This document shows, in pieces, positions 15,001-27,600 of a stretch of 64,000 nucleotides of DNA. Both the position numbers and the translations under genes were made by a program. The notes under the pieces are model-generated. The model had not been told where the DNA came from. It saw only the letters and a program-made list of their open reading frames with translations, and did not search any database. This DNA is from Lepidurus packardi (lineage: Eukaryota; Arthropoda; Branchiopoda; Notostraca; Triopsidae): positions 12,416,024 to 12,480,023 of the forward strand of contig JAKZAN010000001.1 of NCBI GenBank assembly GCA_023053545.1. The letters run 5' to 3'. Position 1 is the first letter of the stretch, and every line of letters begins with the position of its first letter.

Positions 15001-18000
15001 GCGAAAACGCGCAGTCATCGCCTGTTTCCGACAAACTTCGATACACGCTCTTCCAAGGTATGATATGAATCCATAAGCACCCATGTAAATTTGCGCCAAG
15101 TGTGATGGACATTTTTGCATTTGTTTGTACTTTGAATGCATGCTACTTAGTCCATAAATCCGCACATTTTGAACTCATTTTTTAGTACATACTTCAAATG
15201 TTTGACATAGAGAAGGCAAATTGATTACGCTTGCTAACAGGATTTCCTTCTCCTGACCTTTTTGCGTCCCTTAACGTTCGGTACGGCGCTACATAAAAAC
15301 GACATGTAGCAACGTCCTCATTGTGTCGCCAAGCGTCGAGGTTTACATGGCTGGCGGAAACTAATCTCCATCACTCGCAAACGTGCCATCGTAGCCTGTC
15401 TGCGTTGTCCTCCCCTTTATAGTATGCCTAGGTATAACATTTTAACCACCTCTAAAACTAACTAACACGGAAATGCATGCGAGGGAGACCTTTGCAAGCG
15501 AAAACTGGATTTTCGTAAAGTCTAGCGGGTAGTTTTAATCTCTTTGGGGGGGTTATTTAATCTTAGGCATCGGGCGATCAACATTTTCTTGAAAACATAC
15601 CACGAACTTTGGCTTGACGACGAAAATGTCGGCCAAGAAACCATGATTGAAGACCTGACGACTTCTTTCGAAGAAGCCGAGAAGAAAAAGAAGGAAGCAG
15701 CTGCTGAAGAAAACCGTCCTGATCCTCTTACGCAGTTGGTAACGACGTTCAACCGAGGAGCTACGACAGAACGTAGTGGCGCTTTGCAAGATGACGGCTT
15801 GTACATGGCCTACGCCCATATCATGGCCATATCTTGCGGAGAAGAGGAAGAAGAAGAAGAAGGGGAGGAAGGTGGCGAGGGTGAAGAAGGAGGGGCTTCA
15901 ATTCATGTAATTTTCTCCAATATTTTTCCTATATTTCTTCAATATTTCTGTAAAAGTTCTCCAATATTTCTGCAATATGTCTGCGATTAATTTTTTTTAC
16001 TGATGTCAAAATTAACGAAACTTTGTGTTTACGTGTCGTTTTATAGGAACAAGAAATGGAAAAGCAAAAGTTGCTCTTTGCCCAATCCCGCTTAGCGTCG
16101 CGAGGCGTCTACGAAATGGTGCTGCAGTTTATCTCAGCCTGCAAAGGAGTGCCCTCAGACATGGTTATGAACACACTCGAACTTGGCATTTCTATCCTAC
16201 GTGGAGGCAACTTGGAAATCCAGATGGTAAACAGAAATATAATGACTTCAACTGGGATTGTTTATTATATGTATATGATTTTTTTGGTTCTCTTAGTCTA
16301 TGTTAAACCACCTGAAAGAGAAGAAAGATGTAGGCTTCTTTACGTCCATTGCTGGCTTGCTGAATTCCTGTTCCGTCTTGGATTTGGATGCATTTGAGCG
16401 CAATACGAAGGCCGAAGGCTTAGGAGTCGGCGCCGAAGGAGCAGCCGGAGAGAAAAACATGCACGATGCGGAATTCACCTGTGCGTTGTTCCGCTTTATT
16501 CAGCTCACTTGCGAAGGCCATAACTTGGAATGGCAGAATTATTTACGTACCCAAGCCGGCAATACCACTACCGTCAATGTGGTCATTTGCACTGTGGATT
16601 ACTTGCTGCGTCTGCAAGAATCCATTATGGATTTCTACTGGCATTACTCCAGTAAAGAGATAATTGACCCAGCGGGCAAAGCCAACTTCCTCAAAGCTAT
16701 CGGCGTCGCTAGTCAAGTATTTAACACGTTGACTGAAGTCATCCAAGGTCCCTGTACGCAGAATCAGCAAGCTTTAGCTCACTCGCGTTTATGGGACGCG
16801 GTGGGCGGATTCTTGTTTCTTTTCGCTAACATGCAAGCCAAATTATCCAAGCACTCCTCGCAAGTCGAGCTACTCAAAGAGCTGCTCAACTTGCAAAAGG
16901 ATATGGTTGTCATGATGCTTTCCATGCTTGAAGGTAATTTTTTTTTAAATCCAAGTAGAAACGGGACCATAATCCCACACGTTTATAGGCAACGTGGTGA
17001 ACGGTACTATCGGTAAACAGATGGTTGACACGTTGGTCGAGTCTGCCTCGAACGTCGAGTTAATCTTAAAATACTTTGACATGTTCTTGAAGCTCAAGGA
17101 CTTGACGAGTTCGCCTGCCTTCCAAGTACGTTATATAATTTTTCTCATGTTTCTGATGAATTTTTCAAATTTAAGGTTTGAGGAATTGATGATTTGAAGA
17201 ATTTGTCAATTTTGTTTTATGTTAAATTAGGAGGAGCCGTTGAAAGATGGTTGGATTACGCCAAAGGAGTTCAAAGATAAAATGGAAGCTCAGAAGAGCT
17301 ACACGCCGGAAGAGATTGATTTCATGTTAGCTTGTTGTGATACGAATCATGAAGGCAAAATTGACTACCTTGAATTCACGGAGCGATTTCACAATCCAGC
17401 CAAGGAAATCGGCTTTAATTTGGCCGTTCTGCTAACCAATTTGTCAGAACATATGCCCAGCGATCCACGCTTGGCGCGGTTCTTAGAAACAGCTGGCTCA
17501 GTACTGAATTACTTCGAGCCTTTCTTAGGGCGTATTGAGATCATGGGTGGCGCGAAACGCATTGAACGAGTTTACTTTGAGATCAAGGAATCAGATATCG
17601 AACAGTGGAACGCTCCTCAGATCAAGGAGTCTAAACGTGCGTTCTTTTACTCCATCGCTGAAGACGGGGACAAGGAAAAGCTCGAAGCCTTTGTTAATTT
17701 CTGTGAAGATGCCATTTTTGAAATGCAGCACGCATCCGCGCTTATGGCCAGCGAGAATGAAGGCGGAGCTTCCAGTGCTAGACAAGCCAAGTACAGCTAC
17801 GTCAGTGCCGAAGAGGAAGAACAGTGCGTACTTTGAATTTTTTTTTTTATTTATTTAGGCTTAAAACGCTTTTCTTTGCTGTTCTTAGGGGTGCCCTCGA
17901 GCCTTTGAAGCAGAAAGCCAGTGCTATTAAAGATATAATCCTGAAAGCCTTCGCCTTACTAGCTCCGTCCAACATCCGAAGACAGTGGCGACTCTTGCAG

Positions 18001-21000
18001 CAAAAATCCATCTTTGAATTGATTGTCGGTCTTTTCAAGCTCATGTGGAAAGCCTTTTATTACGGTGCTTATGGTACCGCTATTGTGATCAAGTAAATGT
18101 CGCAACATTTTTCCCAATTGTGAATTTTTACTTTATATTGTGTACTTGCCGCAGGCATTTCTTGAAAATTTTGTTAAACCTCATGCGAGGACCTCAACCT
18201 GAGAAAGTGGAAGAAAAACCTGCGGAAGAAGCGTCCATGATGATGATGGTGCGACCCGCTTTAGCTCCGCCTCCACCGCCCGAGCCAATGGATATCCCCA
18301 TTGTGCAAGCAGCAATAGGAAGCGGAACTGCTGAAGGAGGCGAAACTATTTCGTCGATTGAAGGAGAAGCTACAGCCAAACCAGCTGAAGAAACACGCAG
18401 CGATACGACCCCACCGACCTCGAAACCTACTACACCTGACGGCAAGGAAGCATTAAGTGCTCCGATGGCTTTAGATTTCTTCGGGTACGTTTTTCGCCAT
18501 CATTGCCAGCCTTTTTGATTCGCTTTACATGGAGGAAGGTATGCTTTTTAGGGTGGATCAAACTGTTGCAGCGGCTGATTTGGCTGCCAAAAAAGAACTC
18601 GAAGCTGCACAAGCAGCAGCTATGGCTGCAGTAGAAGCTATGCGGCCTGGTGTGGGTCAGGCAGCAACGGGTACAGAACGCGATCTTCCGCCTGTGTCTC
18701 AGGTTAACGTTGGGGAATACGCCAAACGAATCGTGTCATTCTTGGCCCGTAACTTTTACAATCTCAAATACGTGGCCTTGGTTCTGGCTTTCTGCATTAA
18801 CTTTATGCTGCTGTTCTACAAGGTAAAGAAAAATTACTTACGTTTATCATGTAGAGTATTACAGCACTTTCTCTTAACTGTTAATAAGGGTTTGTTGACT
18901 TTTCGATTAAAACTTGGGTTCGAAACAGTGCTTCCACTTATTGGACTAAAAAACTGTCGACTGTGTTGCCAACTTAGATCATATATAATCTAAAGTTAAC
19001 TTATATGATCTAAAGTTACCTTATGAAAGTTAACTTAAATCATGTATACTATAATCATAACATATATGCTCTAATTTGTTGCCAAAACCTCTAAAAAGCC
19101 TCTAAACTTTGGTTACAATGCAAAAACCCTAAGAAGTTACTACTTCGTTCGAAAGATAGCGTTAAAGTAATACTGACTAGATGGCGTTCGAAACAAGTGT
19201 GGAGCAGAATTTTTTGGAGAATCGCGTTATTGCACCCAAAACGCAAAGATTTCATAAAAAAATCTATTTTTCACTAAAAATTTCAATCACTTCACTCCTA
19301 ATTTTAAATTTAAATATGAATTTCCGAATCTTCGATCTAGTGGAAACCCTCGAGAAGTGAAAGCACTGTAGTTAATCGATTTTTTCTTGCAGGTATCGAA
19401 ATTTGGCGAGGAGGAGGGAGAAGATGTTGGTGAAGACAGTGATTCAGCAACCACAGCAAGTTCAGGCAGTATTTTGTTGGATGAGTCTGCGGATACTTCA
19501 ACATTAGAGACGTTACTAGGCGATGTAGTTGACAAGTTAGAGGAAGTGGCAGGTCAGGTGATTGATGCGGTGAACGACACTTTAGCTGACGCCGTTGGCG
19601 GCAGAGATGAAGACGGAGAAGCTGGAGCTGAAGGCGGAGACGGTGATGATGATGATGATGAAGCACCGGAATACATCCATGTGGATGAGCGTTTCTTCTA
19701 CTTGGAGCACGTCGTTCGAAGCTTTGCCATCCTGCATTCGCTCGTTTCCTTGGCCATGCTTATCGCGTATTACCATCTCAAAGTGCCGTTAGCCATCTTC
19801 AAACGTGAAAAAGAAATCGCGCGTCGTCTCGAATTTGATGGACTCTATATCGCCGAACAGCCCGAAGATGACGATATCAAATCACACTGGGATAAACTCG
19901 TAGTTTCTGCCAAGTAAACGTCTTTTAAAGTATTTTCTTAGAGCGAAAATAAGTTGTTTTTAATTATTTTAAGATCATTTCCCGTCAATTACTGGGACAA
20001 GTTCGTGAAGAAGAAGGTGCGGGCCAAGTACAGCGAGGCCTACGACTTTGACGCCATTAGTAACTTACTGGGCATGGAAAGTATGTCATTGGTTGCTCAG
20101 AAGGACGAAAAAACCGGCATTTGGCACACTATTTGTAATATTGATTGGCGTTATCAAGTTTGGAAAGCTGGTGTCACTTTTACAGATAATGTAAGCAAAA
20201 CAGGTCTTCTAATTCAAAGCTTCTTAATCAAATGCAATATGATAAACGTGTCGTTTTAGTCGTTTTTGTACTCGCTGTGGTACTTGATCTTCTCTATTCT
20301 GGGCAACTGGAACTACTTCTTCTTTGCGGCCCATTTACTAGATGTAGCTGTCGGTTTCAAGACCCTGCGCACCATTTTGCAATCCGTAACGCACAACGGC
20401 AAGCAATTGGTCTTGACCTTCATGCTTCTCACAATTATCGTGTACATTTATACCGTTATCGCCTTCAATTTCTTCCGTAAATTCTACGTCCAAGAAGAAG
20501 ACGACAATATCGAACGCAAGTGCCACGACATGTTATCTTGCTTCACGTTCCATGTCTATAAAGTAAGTCGCCTAAGTTTACCATGTCAATTCGAGTTTGA
20601 CATTACCAATTTCGTTTCGTTTCGTCTCTATAGGGCGTGCGAGCCGGAGGCGGTATTGGTGATGAAATCGAGCCGCCAGATGGCGACGATTATGAAGTGT
20701 ACCGTATCATGTTTGATATCACTTTTTTCTTCTTCGTCATTGTCATCTTGCTGGCTATCATTCAGGGTCTGATCATTGACGCCTTTGGTGAGCTTCGTGA
20801 TCAACTCGAGTCCGTCAAGGAGGACATGGAGTCCAATTGCTTCATCTGCGGAATTGGCAAAGATTACTTCGACAAAGTGCCACATGGCTTTGATACCCAC
20901 GTCCAGAAAGAGCATAACCTGGCGAATTACCTGTTCTTTATCCTCATGTTGATTAACAAGGACGAGACGGAGTACACTGGTCAGGAGACGTACGTGTGGA

Positions 21001-21089
21001 ACATGTACCAACAGAGGTGCTGGGATTTCTTCCCTGTTGGTGATTGCTTCAGGAAGCAGTTGGATGAAATCGGAGGTGGAGCTGGCTAA
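1..21089 (+). CDS. RyR: Ryanodine receptor, 5' end outside window
   Basis: Encodes the ER/SR calcium-release channel, a homotetramer of subunits of about 5,000 residues. The window opens inside the N-terminal RIH region, so roughly the first 430 residues are missing; the stop TAA is at 21,087-21,089. In order I see RIH (1-800), SPRY1 (about 930-1,720), two RyR repeats (2,040-2,780), SPRY2 (2,930-4,210), SPRY3 (5,450-5,990), two more RyR repeats (10,725-10,880 and 11,215-11,500), the RIH-associated region (16,300-16,920), an EF-hand pair (17,230-17,400) and the membrane domain (18,720-20,830). The pore filter GGGIGDE is encoded near 20,645. A C-terminal CFIC...H...H zinc site follows at 20,838-20,915. 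About 40 short exons join in phase, and I saw no broken reading frame. EF-hand 1 is degenerate: its loop begins EPLKDG instead of an acidic D-x-N/D-x-D-G pattern. Identity rests on near-continuous similarity to Drosophila RyR recalled from memory. Confidence 0.97.
3469..3574 (+). other. RyR: RyR alternative exon, SPRY2 version a
   Basis: This 106-nt exon (TTTAG acceptor, GTAAGT donor) encodes [20 protein letters not shown] and then [16 protein letters not shown], the centre of SPRY2. It enters in phase 0 and leaves in phase 1. The next exon but one (3,830-3,929) encodes the same stretch of the domain with the same phases, so only one can be used per mRNA. A mutually exclusive a/b pair in the middle of SPRY2 is known in insect ryanodine receptors. 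Confidence 0.88.
3830..3929 (+). other. RyR: RyR alternative exon, SPRY2 version b
   Basis: This 100-nt exon (TGCAG acceptor, GTAAGT donor) encodes [20 protein letters not shown] and then [14 protein letters not shown]. It is homologous to the exon at 3,469-3,574, two codons shorter, with the same entry and exit phases. Either exon splices in frame to the exon at about 4,090, which begins [11 protein letters not shown]. Using both would duplicate two strands of SPRY2. Confidence 0.88.
9448..9594. mobile_element. Small TIR element (MITE) with TTAA target sites in a RyR intron
   Basis: A 139-bp non-coding element is bounded by TTAA at 9,448-9,451 and 9,591-9,594. Its ends are inverted: the left begins GGCTCCCGTATAGCT and the right, read in reverse complement, begins GGTTCCCGTGTAGCT, 13 of 15 alike. 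TTAA duplication plus short TIRs fits a piggyBac-type MITE. It lies wholly inside the intron between the exons ending near 9,427 and starting near 9,643. Confidence 0.75.
14945..15057 (+). other. RyR: RyR alternative exon, second pair, version 1
   Basis: This 113-nt exon follows GLHM and encodes [20 protein letters not shown], then [18 protein letters not shown]. Phases are 0 in and 2 out. It matches the standard Drosophila RyR reading of this segment. A homologous exon with identical phases lies 252 bp downstream (15,310-15,431). Both join to [15 protein letters not shown], encoded from about 15,567. Confidence 0.85.
15310..15431 (+). other. RyR: RyR alternative exon, second pair, version 2
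   Basis: This 122-nt exon (TGTAG acceptor, GTATAA donor) encodes [20 protein letters not shown], then [21 protein letters not shown], with phases 0 in and 2 out. The only upstream stop in frame (TAG) is the splice acceptor itself. The peptide resembles the vertebrate RyR version of this segment (WHKLLSKQRRRAVVACF..., ending near PLYNLP, from memory) more than its partner does. That argues for a genuine second mutually exclusive exon, not a decayed copy. Confidence 0.8.
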
Positions 21090-21525
21090 AGGAAATGAAT
21101 AATTTAAGAAATCGAGCTCCAATGAAGAGAAATGATGGCGCTAGCTACAAACCACGCCCCCGTTTCGTATGAATGTTCTTACGTTTAGCTTTTTTTTGCC
21201 CCCGCATGAAATGGTGTTTGTTTTCTCAATGAAACATGCGTGCATTGTTTACAAGCAATCATCCTTCCCTTTGCCGATACGATTGACAATTCGGTGCAGA
21301 GCAATACCAAAGTGTGCTGTGTAACCTGTAAAGCCAATTAAAAGATACTTGGTAGGTTTAAGTTTCCATTGTTTCCATCAATCTATCCACGAAACTAATT
21401 CGATACTTCATAACCTTCAAAATGTCATACGCAAATTCAGAACTGCTTCCCATAAATCGGTTTCTTACGCAAGGCTTACGCAAAACAATAACAAACATCA
21501 ATGCCATCTATGATTCTTTCCCATC

Positions 21526-21531
21526 AATAAA
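21526..21531 (+). terminator. Candidate RyR poly(A) signal
   Basis: AATAAA lies about 440 bp after the RyR stop codon and is the first canonical hexamer I see downstream. The 3' UTR interval 21,090-21,525 holds no gene I can support. Confidence 0.4.
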
Positions 21532-21537
21532 CCAAGG

Positions 21538-21553
21538 TATACGGGAGCCTTAA
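21538..21553. repeat. Lone end of the RyR-intron MITE family
   Basis: The reverse complement of these 16 bases, TTAAGGCTCCCGTATA, equals the left end of the MITE at 9,448-9,594 including its TTAA. I find no partner end nearby, so it is probably a fragment of a second copy. Confidence 0.55.
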
Positions 21554-22045
21554 ACCTCTGATACATTACGGCTGTAGTAAAAACATAACACATTTAATTC
21601 CAAAAATCAAATTATATTTATTACGCATCGCAAAATAGAAAACAAAATATCCTCTGCATAGTAATCTGGGGTAAACGAAAATTTGACCTTGTTTTGTCAC
21701 CTTTTAGGAAACACAGAGTAAATTGAATCTCTATAGATCCATTCCAATTACATCATCGACTCATATCGATATCACATACATGGCATGAGTTTCCTTCTCC
21801 AACGATCTCCAAATCTGCCCAACGCACCTTTAGTTGTAGAAAAACATTAACTTGATACTCAAACTCAATATGTAATCATGACAAACCTTCTTTTCTAAAT
21901 AATTATAAGGTGTTTCCACGTACTGCTTTTCAACAGTAGAATTATCTTCGGCTTCTTGTTCCCGGTAACCATTCTACAGAAACGACATTTACCATGTACA
22001 CAACCTTAAAAGAAGAATAGGATACTTTTACACTTAGGTGTAAAT
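21554..22045. other. Intergenic, nothing recognised
   Basis: AT-rich sequence between the RyR 3' end and the last exon-like frame of the minus-strand gene. No gene or RNA is supported. Confidence 0.5.
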
Positions 22046-24188
22046 CTAGCAGTAGGGATCATCCACCATTTCTGCATCTTCTGAAATGTGCCGTTGGCGA
22101 AAAGGAATTTGCGAAGTTACTAGCCAACACAAATCCAATCGTGGCCACCTAACTGGAGTTTCCTCCCACGTTACAGCCAACGCCCGAATATCCTTAAAAC
22201 TACATTCGTGAGCGCGACTTCGCTCCTCACAGGTTTCCAAACTGGCTGTACACTCTTACGAAACGTGTTCTTCGTGTTTCCGACTCGCCAACGCTGTACG
22301 CTGAGGCGTAGATAGAAGACTGTGAGGCAAGCCTGCTAAAGGAATTGAATTCCTTCGCTTTGTTGTCTTCTTCGGAAAACTACTGGATTGCCAATTTACC
22401 ATCTGCGACCGCGCACGGACGGGAACATTTTCGGAGCATTTTCCATAAGGATCACGTTGAACCGCAATTGATAATTGTTCATGGTTACGCTTAACTAGAA
22501 GCGGAGCGGTAGTTACTACTAAAGTTGGAAACTGCTCTGGGCTCACACTCGCGACAACTGAATTGATGTCCGGGCATACAAGCACTTCCGACCTGAGTTC
22601 CGAATCTATAGATTCCTAGAGCATTGCCTTGTCGTTGCTTACCGGAAACATTTTTTTCGACCTATTATTAAGTGTACGACAATGATCCTGCCTTGGAGTT
22701 GAGGACGATTCTTCAACAAATCAGACCAGGATTTCAAGACCGATTCTAAGCAATCTTCTTCTGGTTGGCTACTTTTGACAAGTTCTTCAATGTTCTCACA
22801 AAGGTATTCTAAGCTTGTCGATGTCAATACTGGTTCTTTTACGACGAAAACCCGCGAAGTGGAAGAAGAATCTTTAAAGCGAACCGTTTTCGCCAAACTG
22901 GCCTCCTCTTCTTCTTCAGCAGCTAAAAGTCCATTTACTTCTTTGACGAGTTCTTGCGAGAAAATTGATACCGCAGCTTCAAGAGCTTGGTCGCAGTCAA
23001 AAGATGAATCAGCAGCTTCTGTTTCTTTGCGAGAATACTTTGCGGGCTCTTGGACTGTTATTTCCGCAGGGTTCGTTTCCGGATTTTTGATTTTCTTGGA
23101 TTTTTTTAAGGTTACAGATTTGCCGGACTTAGCATGCTTCTTTTCAGTTGGACGCACACGATCAAGTCGTTCAGCGGGCAATTCTTAATTCTGAATTAGA
23201 TTTATTGGATCAGCGAGAGCTTTTGGTGTCCTTTCCTCACGTCGTTTGGTCGCACAGCTACTCTTTTCTTCAGTCACTCTGCTTCGTTGTCTATCCTTAG
23301 AAGAATTAGCACTGGAAATTGATCCTGGATCCTGAGCAACCCTGCGAATGCCGTTGAAAATTCTATCAGCCGATTTCGACAAGTTAGTTTTCGAGCTTAC
23401 AGAACGTGAATGACTTTCAATCTTAACACGCTAGCTGTCTCGACTTCTTTTCCCTTCCATAACCTTGAACTGGTCACTTGATTTGCGCTTGGTCTTGTGA
23501 AGCTTATCGGGAATCTTCCTTTGCTTTCCCTCTTTCCTTCTTGTTGTCCAATGTTTCAGTAATCAAATTTGCAAATCGGGTTTCTTCCACTTTTTCCACT
23601 CGCGCTCGGGCAAATCTTGCCTCCACCACTGGAGTTACTTTAGGAGGTCTCGGCTTTTTATTTTCTGACGTTAAATCCGAGGCCGAAAAGCTAGAGTGTG
23701 TATTGGTAACGCTGGCATTGTTTCTAATCGTTTCGTTTTGTTTCCTGCTTGAAAAGGGTTCCCTTCTTATAGGCACCTTAATGACCAAGCCAGATGGTGT
23801 CATGTTTCTTGGATAGGGCCGTGTGCGAGAAACAGAATGGAAAAGAAAACGATGATTAGAGGCCAGATTTGTAGTATTGACGCTTTTCGTAACCCGAGTG
23901 GTAAGCACAGCCAGCTTAATGCTTGAACCTTCAGCTTTGAATTTAGTTTTCGTAGATCATTAGCGAAACTGATACTAGTTGAGTATTGTCTTTCTGTTTC
24001 TCCATTGCTGGATCTCTTTGAGAATCATGAGCTTCAGGTACTGGCGGCTGTTCTCCTATTGCTAAGCTTTTGCTTTCACTTTCACTTCGCTTTCTCCTAT
24101 AGCTTGGCTTTTGTCTCGAGAATGGTCGGAAAATCGGAAAAAAATCGGAAGCGATCGCCTATCTTGTTTCACAGCATGTAGCGAAGAA
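22046..24188 (-). pseudogene. 3' part of an unrecognised S/K/E-rich host gene, apparently decayed
   Basis: Several minus-strand frames read as low-complexity, charged protein. They include 22,639-23,181 (PAERLDRVRPTEKK..., acidic run EEEEE, a segment ending SWSDLLKNRP), 23,185-23,400, 23,504-23,960 and 22,046-22,585. Successive pieces lie in the same frame but are separated by in-frame stops (near 23,185 and 23,430). A partly duplicated SQAIGE/SLAIGE segment near 24,080-24,130 shifts frame between copies. This looks like a decayed coding region, but unseen short introns could explain part of it. I recognise no domain. It continues the gene 5' of the BEL/Pao insertion: leaving that insertion out, VGRPVDT joins SSLHAVKQD in frame. 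Confidence 0.4.
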
Positions 24189-24193
24189 GTGTC

Positions 24194-24699
24194 TGTTCCC
24201 AACAATGCCGTCTTGACTTATCCACGCGCTTATGACACTGCGGAACAGGGAATCTCTTCTTTGCCACGAAATATTGGAACACAAAGAAGCCAAGTCTTTA
24301 TCTTATTTGATAATTTGATGTATTGTCACGTTCTGCTCTCTTTCATGCTAACTCTCACTTTCCGTTACAACAATCAAATTTTACATTGAAGAAACGAACT
24401 GGCTTATGGTAAGGTCAAGCATGAACTGTTCTTACAGGCTGGGTGCAGGGGATTTCATTCTTTCTAATAATGAATTTTAGGATTCGTGGTTGAGAGGCTA
24501 CCAAATTTAACTGTTGGGCAACAATCAATGTCACAGCATTTTACCACCACAGGGACCATACATGGGATATTAAATCTTAATTTACAAGTTCCGGGTTTAT
24601 TCTCAAAAATTCTATATAGTAAGGGTATTCATAGGAAAATAGGAGACAATAGGAAAGGGAGCTCTTGAGAAAAAATCCCTTTCGGCTTCGTCCGGAACA
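24194..24699 (-). repeat. 3' LTR of the BEL/Pao element
   Basis: 506 bp, nearly identical to 30,593-31,098. The ends TGTTC and GAACA form the short inverted repeat expected of an LTR. GTGTC directly precedes it on the plus strand. Confidence 0.93.
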
Positions 24700-27600
24700 T
24701 AGCCGGCCCTGTTATTGCTCCGCGATAACATCTTCTGTGTTAGCTATATTTAGTAAGCACAATTTGTGTACTGGACGTAGCATTTCTCCGGAGTTTGTTT
24801 TGACCGTTGCTACACGAACTATTCCGTCTTTGCCAGGATGAGTCTCGGTTATTTTCCCCATGGGCCAATGTCCTCGAGGAGAATTTGTATCCGCTATGAG
24901 GACTATGTCGTCTTTTTTTAGGTTTTGTCTTGACTTGAGCCATTTACGGCGTTCGATAAGATTTGGCACGTATTCCTTGAGCCATCGCCTCCAAAAATGG
25001 TTAATTATGGCTTGCGAAACTCGCCATTTTCGTCTTGATAGTTTCTCATTCGGATCAACAATGTCAGGGGGGATGTTAGCATACGCCCCTCCGAGCAGAA
25101 AATGATTTGGAGTCAAAGGTTGTGGATCGTTAGGATCGACACTGACATGAGTTAATGGTCGGCCATTTAAGAGAGCTTCGACTTCGACTAAGACTGTTTG
25201 GAGGATTTCTTCGTTAGTGCTTTGGTTTCCAAGCACGGCCTTTAAAGCTCTTTTGGCAGATTTGATTAAACTTTCCCATGCACCTCCGAAATGAGGGGCA
25301 GACGGTGGGGAGAACTGCCAACTTATTCCTTTAGCAGTTAGAGCGTTAGCGATCTTTTCTTGGTTCCAAGCTTGGATACCGGCTTTCAATTCTTTCTCGC
25401 CACTTGTTAAATTAGTTCCGTTGTCAGAAAAACACTTGTTAGGGGTTTGTCTGCGACTTGTGAACCGTCGGAAGCACATTAAAAATGAGTCCGTGTCTAG
25501 CGATCGGGCGAGTTCTAAGTGGACTGCTCGTGTGGTGAGGCAAGTAAATATACAGCCCCATCTTTTCTCGGTACTTCGCTTGACGGTTACGTACATTGGG
25601 CCGAAGTAGTCAATGCCGGTAAATGTAAATGGTGGTTGATAGGGTGTCAGACGAGCAGCAGGAAGTGGTGCCATTAAGGGTGCTACTGGCTTTGCTGTGC
25701 GTTTTCTACAAATGAAGCACTGGTTATAAGTACCTTAGCCACCGTTGCTCGTCCCTTCAAAACCCAAAATTGGCTTCTAACTTCATGAAGTGTGCGTTCA
25801 ACTGACGCGTGAAAGATTTTCTTGTGCGTGTCTTCAATTATTAATCTTGTTAGTCGATGATTGTTGTCTAAAAGGATAGGATGTTTGGCTGTAGGGTCTA
25901 ACGTGCAATTCTCAAGCCTCCCACCGACACGCAGAACGCCACTTGCGTCAATAAATGGGGTTAACTTAGTTAATCTGGAGCTGTTTACTATGGGTTTATC
26001 TTGGGATAAGTCTTTGATTTCGTTACCGAAGCATTCGCTTTGCGTAATTTTGAGACATAAGTGAAAGGCGTTTTCAATTTCTTCTGAGAGAAGCGTTATG
26101 CTAGATGAAATCTTGACCTTCTTACAGGCGTCAACGAAACGTAGCACAGTGGCGACAACGCGTTTTGCTTTGAGTAGAGTTGGTGCTTTTTGAATGTACT
26201 CTGAAACGGGAAGTTTTTTAATTGATACAGTGCCGACCCAATTTTCTGAGATAATTTCTGGATCAGTTTCACACGGTGGATCTGGTTCTTCGGGCTTAAA
26301 TGGTTGCAGTTTGAGATTAGGCTCCTTCAAAAATTTTGGACCGCTGAGCCATCGAGCTCCTAAGGTAATCTCGCTTGCATTTAAACCACGGCTACAGTCG
26401 TCCGCGGGATTGTCTTTTCCAGTAACATGATGCCACTGTATGGAGCAGGTTGTTTCCAAAATTTCTCCAATTCTGTTGCCGACGAAAACTTGGAAACGAC
26501 AGGTGGTTGAGTATATCCACTTCAGAACCGCTTGGGAATCCGTCCAGAATACTACATGTTTAATGTTCATATTTAACTCTTTACAGCAAGCAAGGGCTAA
26601 GCGAAGTCCTAATACTGTGCCCTGTAATTCTAAACGGGGAATCGAGACAGGTTTCAGGGGGGATACCCTTGTTTTGGCCATTATGAACGCCACGCTTGGT
26701 GCCTGGTCTGGATACGTGTGACGGATATAGGCAACGGCGCCAAAGCCACGCTGTGAAGCATCCGTGAAAACATGCAGTTGAGAGTGTGTAGGGGGTGAAG
26801 GTGATCGGAAGCACCGAGGTATCTCTAATTTTGAAAGTGTAAAGAGCTCGCCAGCCCATTTTTGCCAGCGGTTGAGGATGTGAGGGAGGAGTGGTTCGTC
26901 CCAACCTATGCCCGCTCGCCAAATATCCTGGAGAAGGATTTTTGCGGTGAGCACGAAAGGGCTGAGAAATCCAAGGGGATCGTAGACGGTTGAAACTAAG
27001 CTCAGGATTTCTCTCTTGGTGGTTACTTCTTGAGGGGTTTTGAAATTGAAGTGGAAGGTGTCTAATTCACAATTCCACAAAATGCCAAGTGTTCTTTCGC
27101 TTGGAAGCTTGTCTAAATCTAAGTTGAGCACAGGATCATTTCTCTCAGGAACTGGAATTGCGTTCAAAACCTTGCGTGACGACGACATCCATTTTGTTAA
27201 TCGAAAGCCCCCACGCTGCAATAAATGCATAAGTTCCAATGAGGTCTTGATTGTTTCTTGTTCGCTGTCCACCGAATCTAAATAGTTGTCGACATAAAAA
27301 TTGGTTTTGATTTTCTTTGCGATTTCCGGAAATTCATCTTTGTTGTCCGTTGCGGTCTTGCACAAAGCATTTAGGCATATGGAAGGTGAGGATACCGCAC
27401 CAAATACATGAACTTGCATTTCGTACGTTTCTGGTGTCACACCGCTTCCGGGTCTTCTCCATATAAAACGAAAGGCTGACCGGTCGTCTTCGGTAACCAG
27501 TACTTGATGGTACATTTTCTCGATGTCGGCCGAAATTGGGACCGGGTTTCTTCGGAAGCGTAAAAGAACGCCTAGTAAATTAGTAAGGAGGTCAGGGCCC

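Noticed and set aside
18975-19065. AT-rich CTAAAGTTAAC-type short repeats in a RyR intron
   Set aside because: Too short and diverged to separate from simple AT-rich intron sequence.
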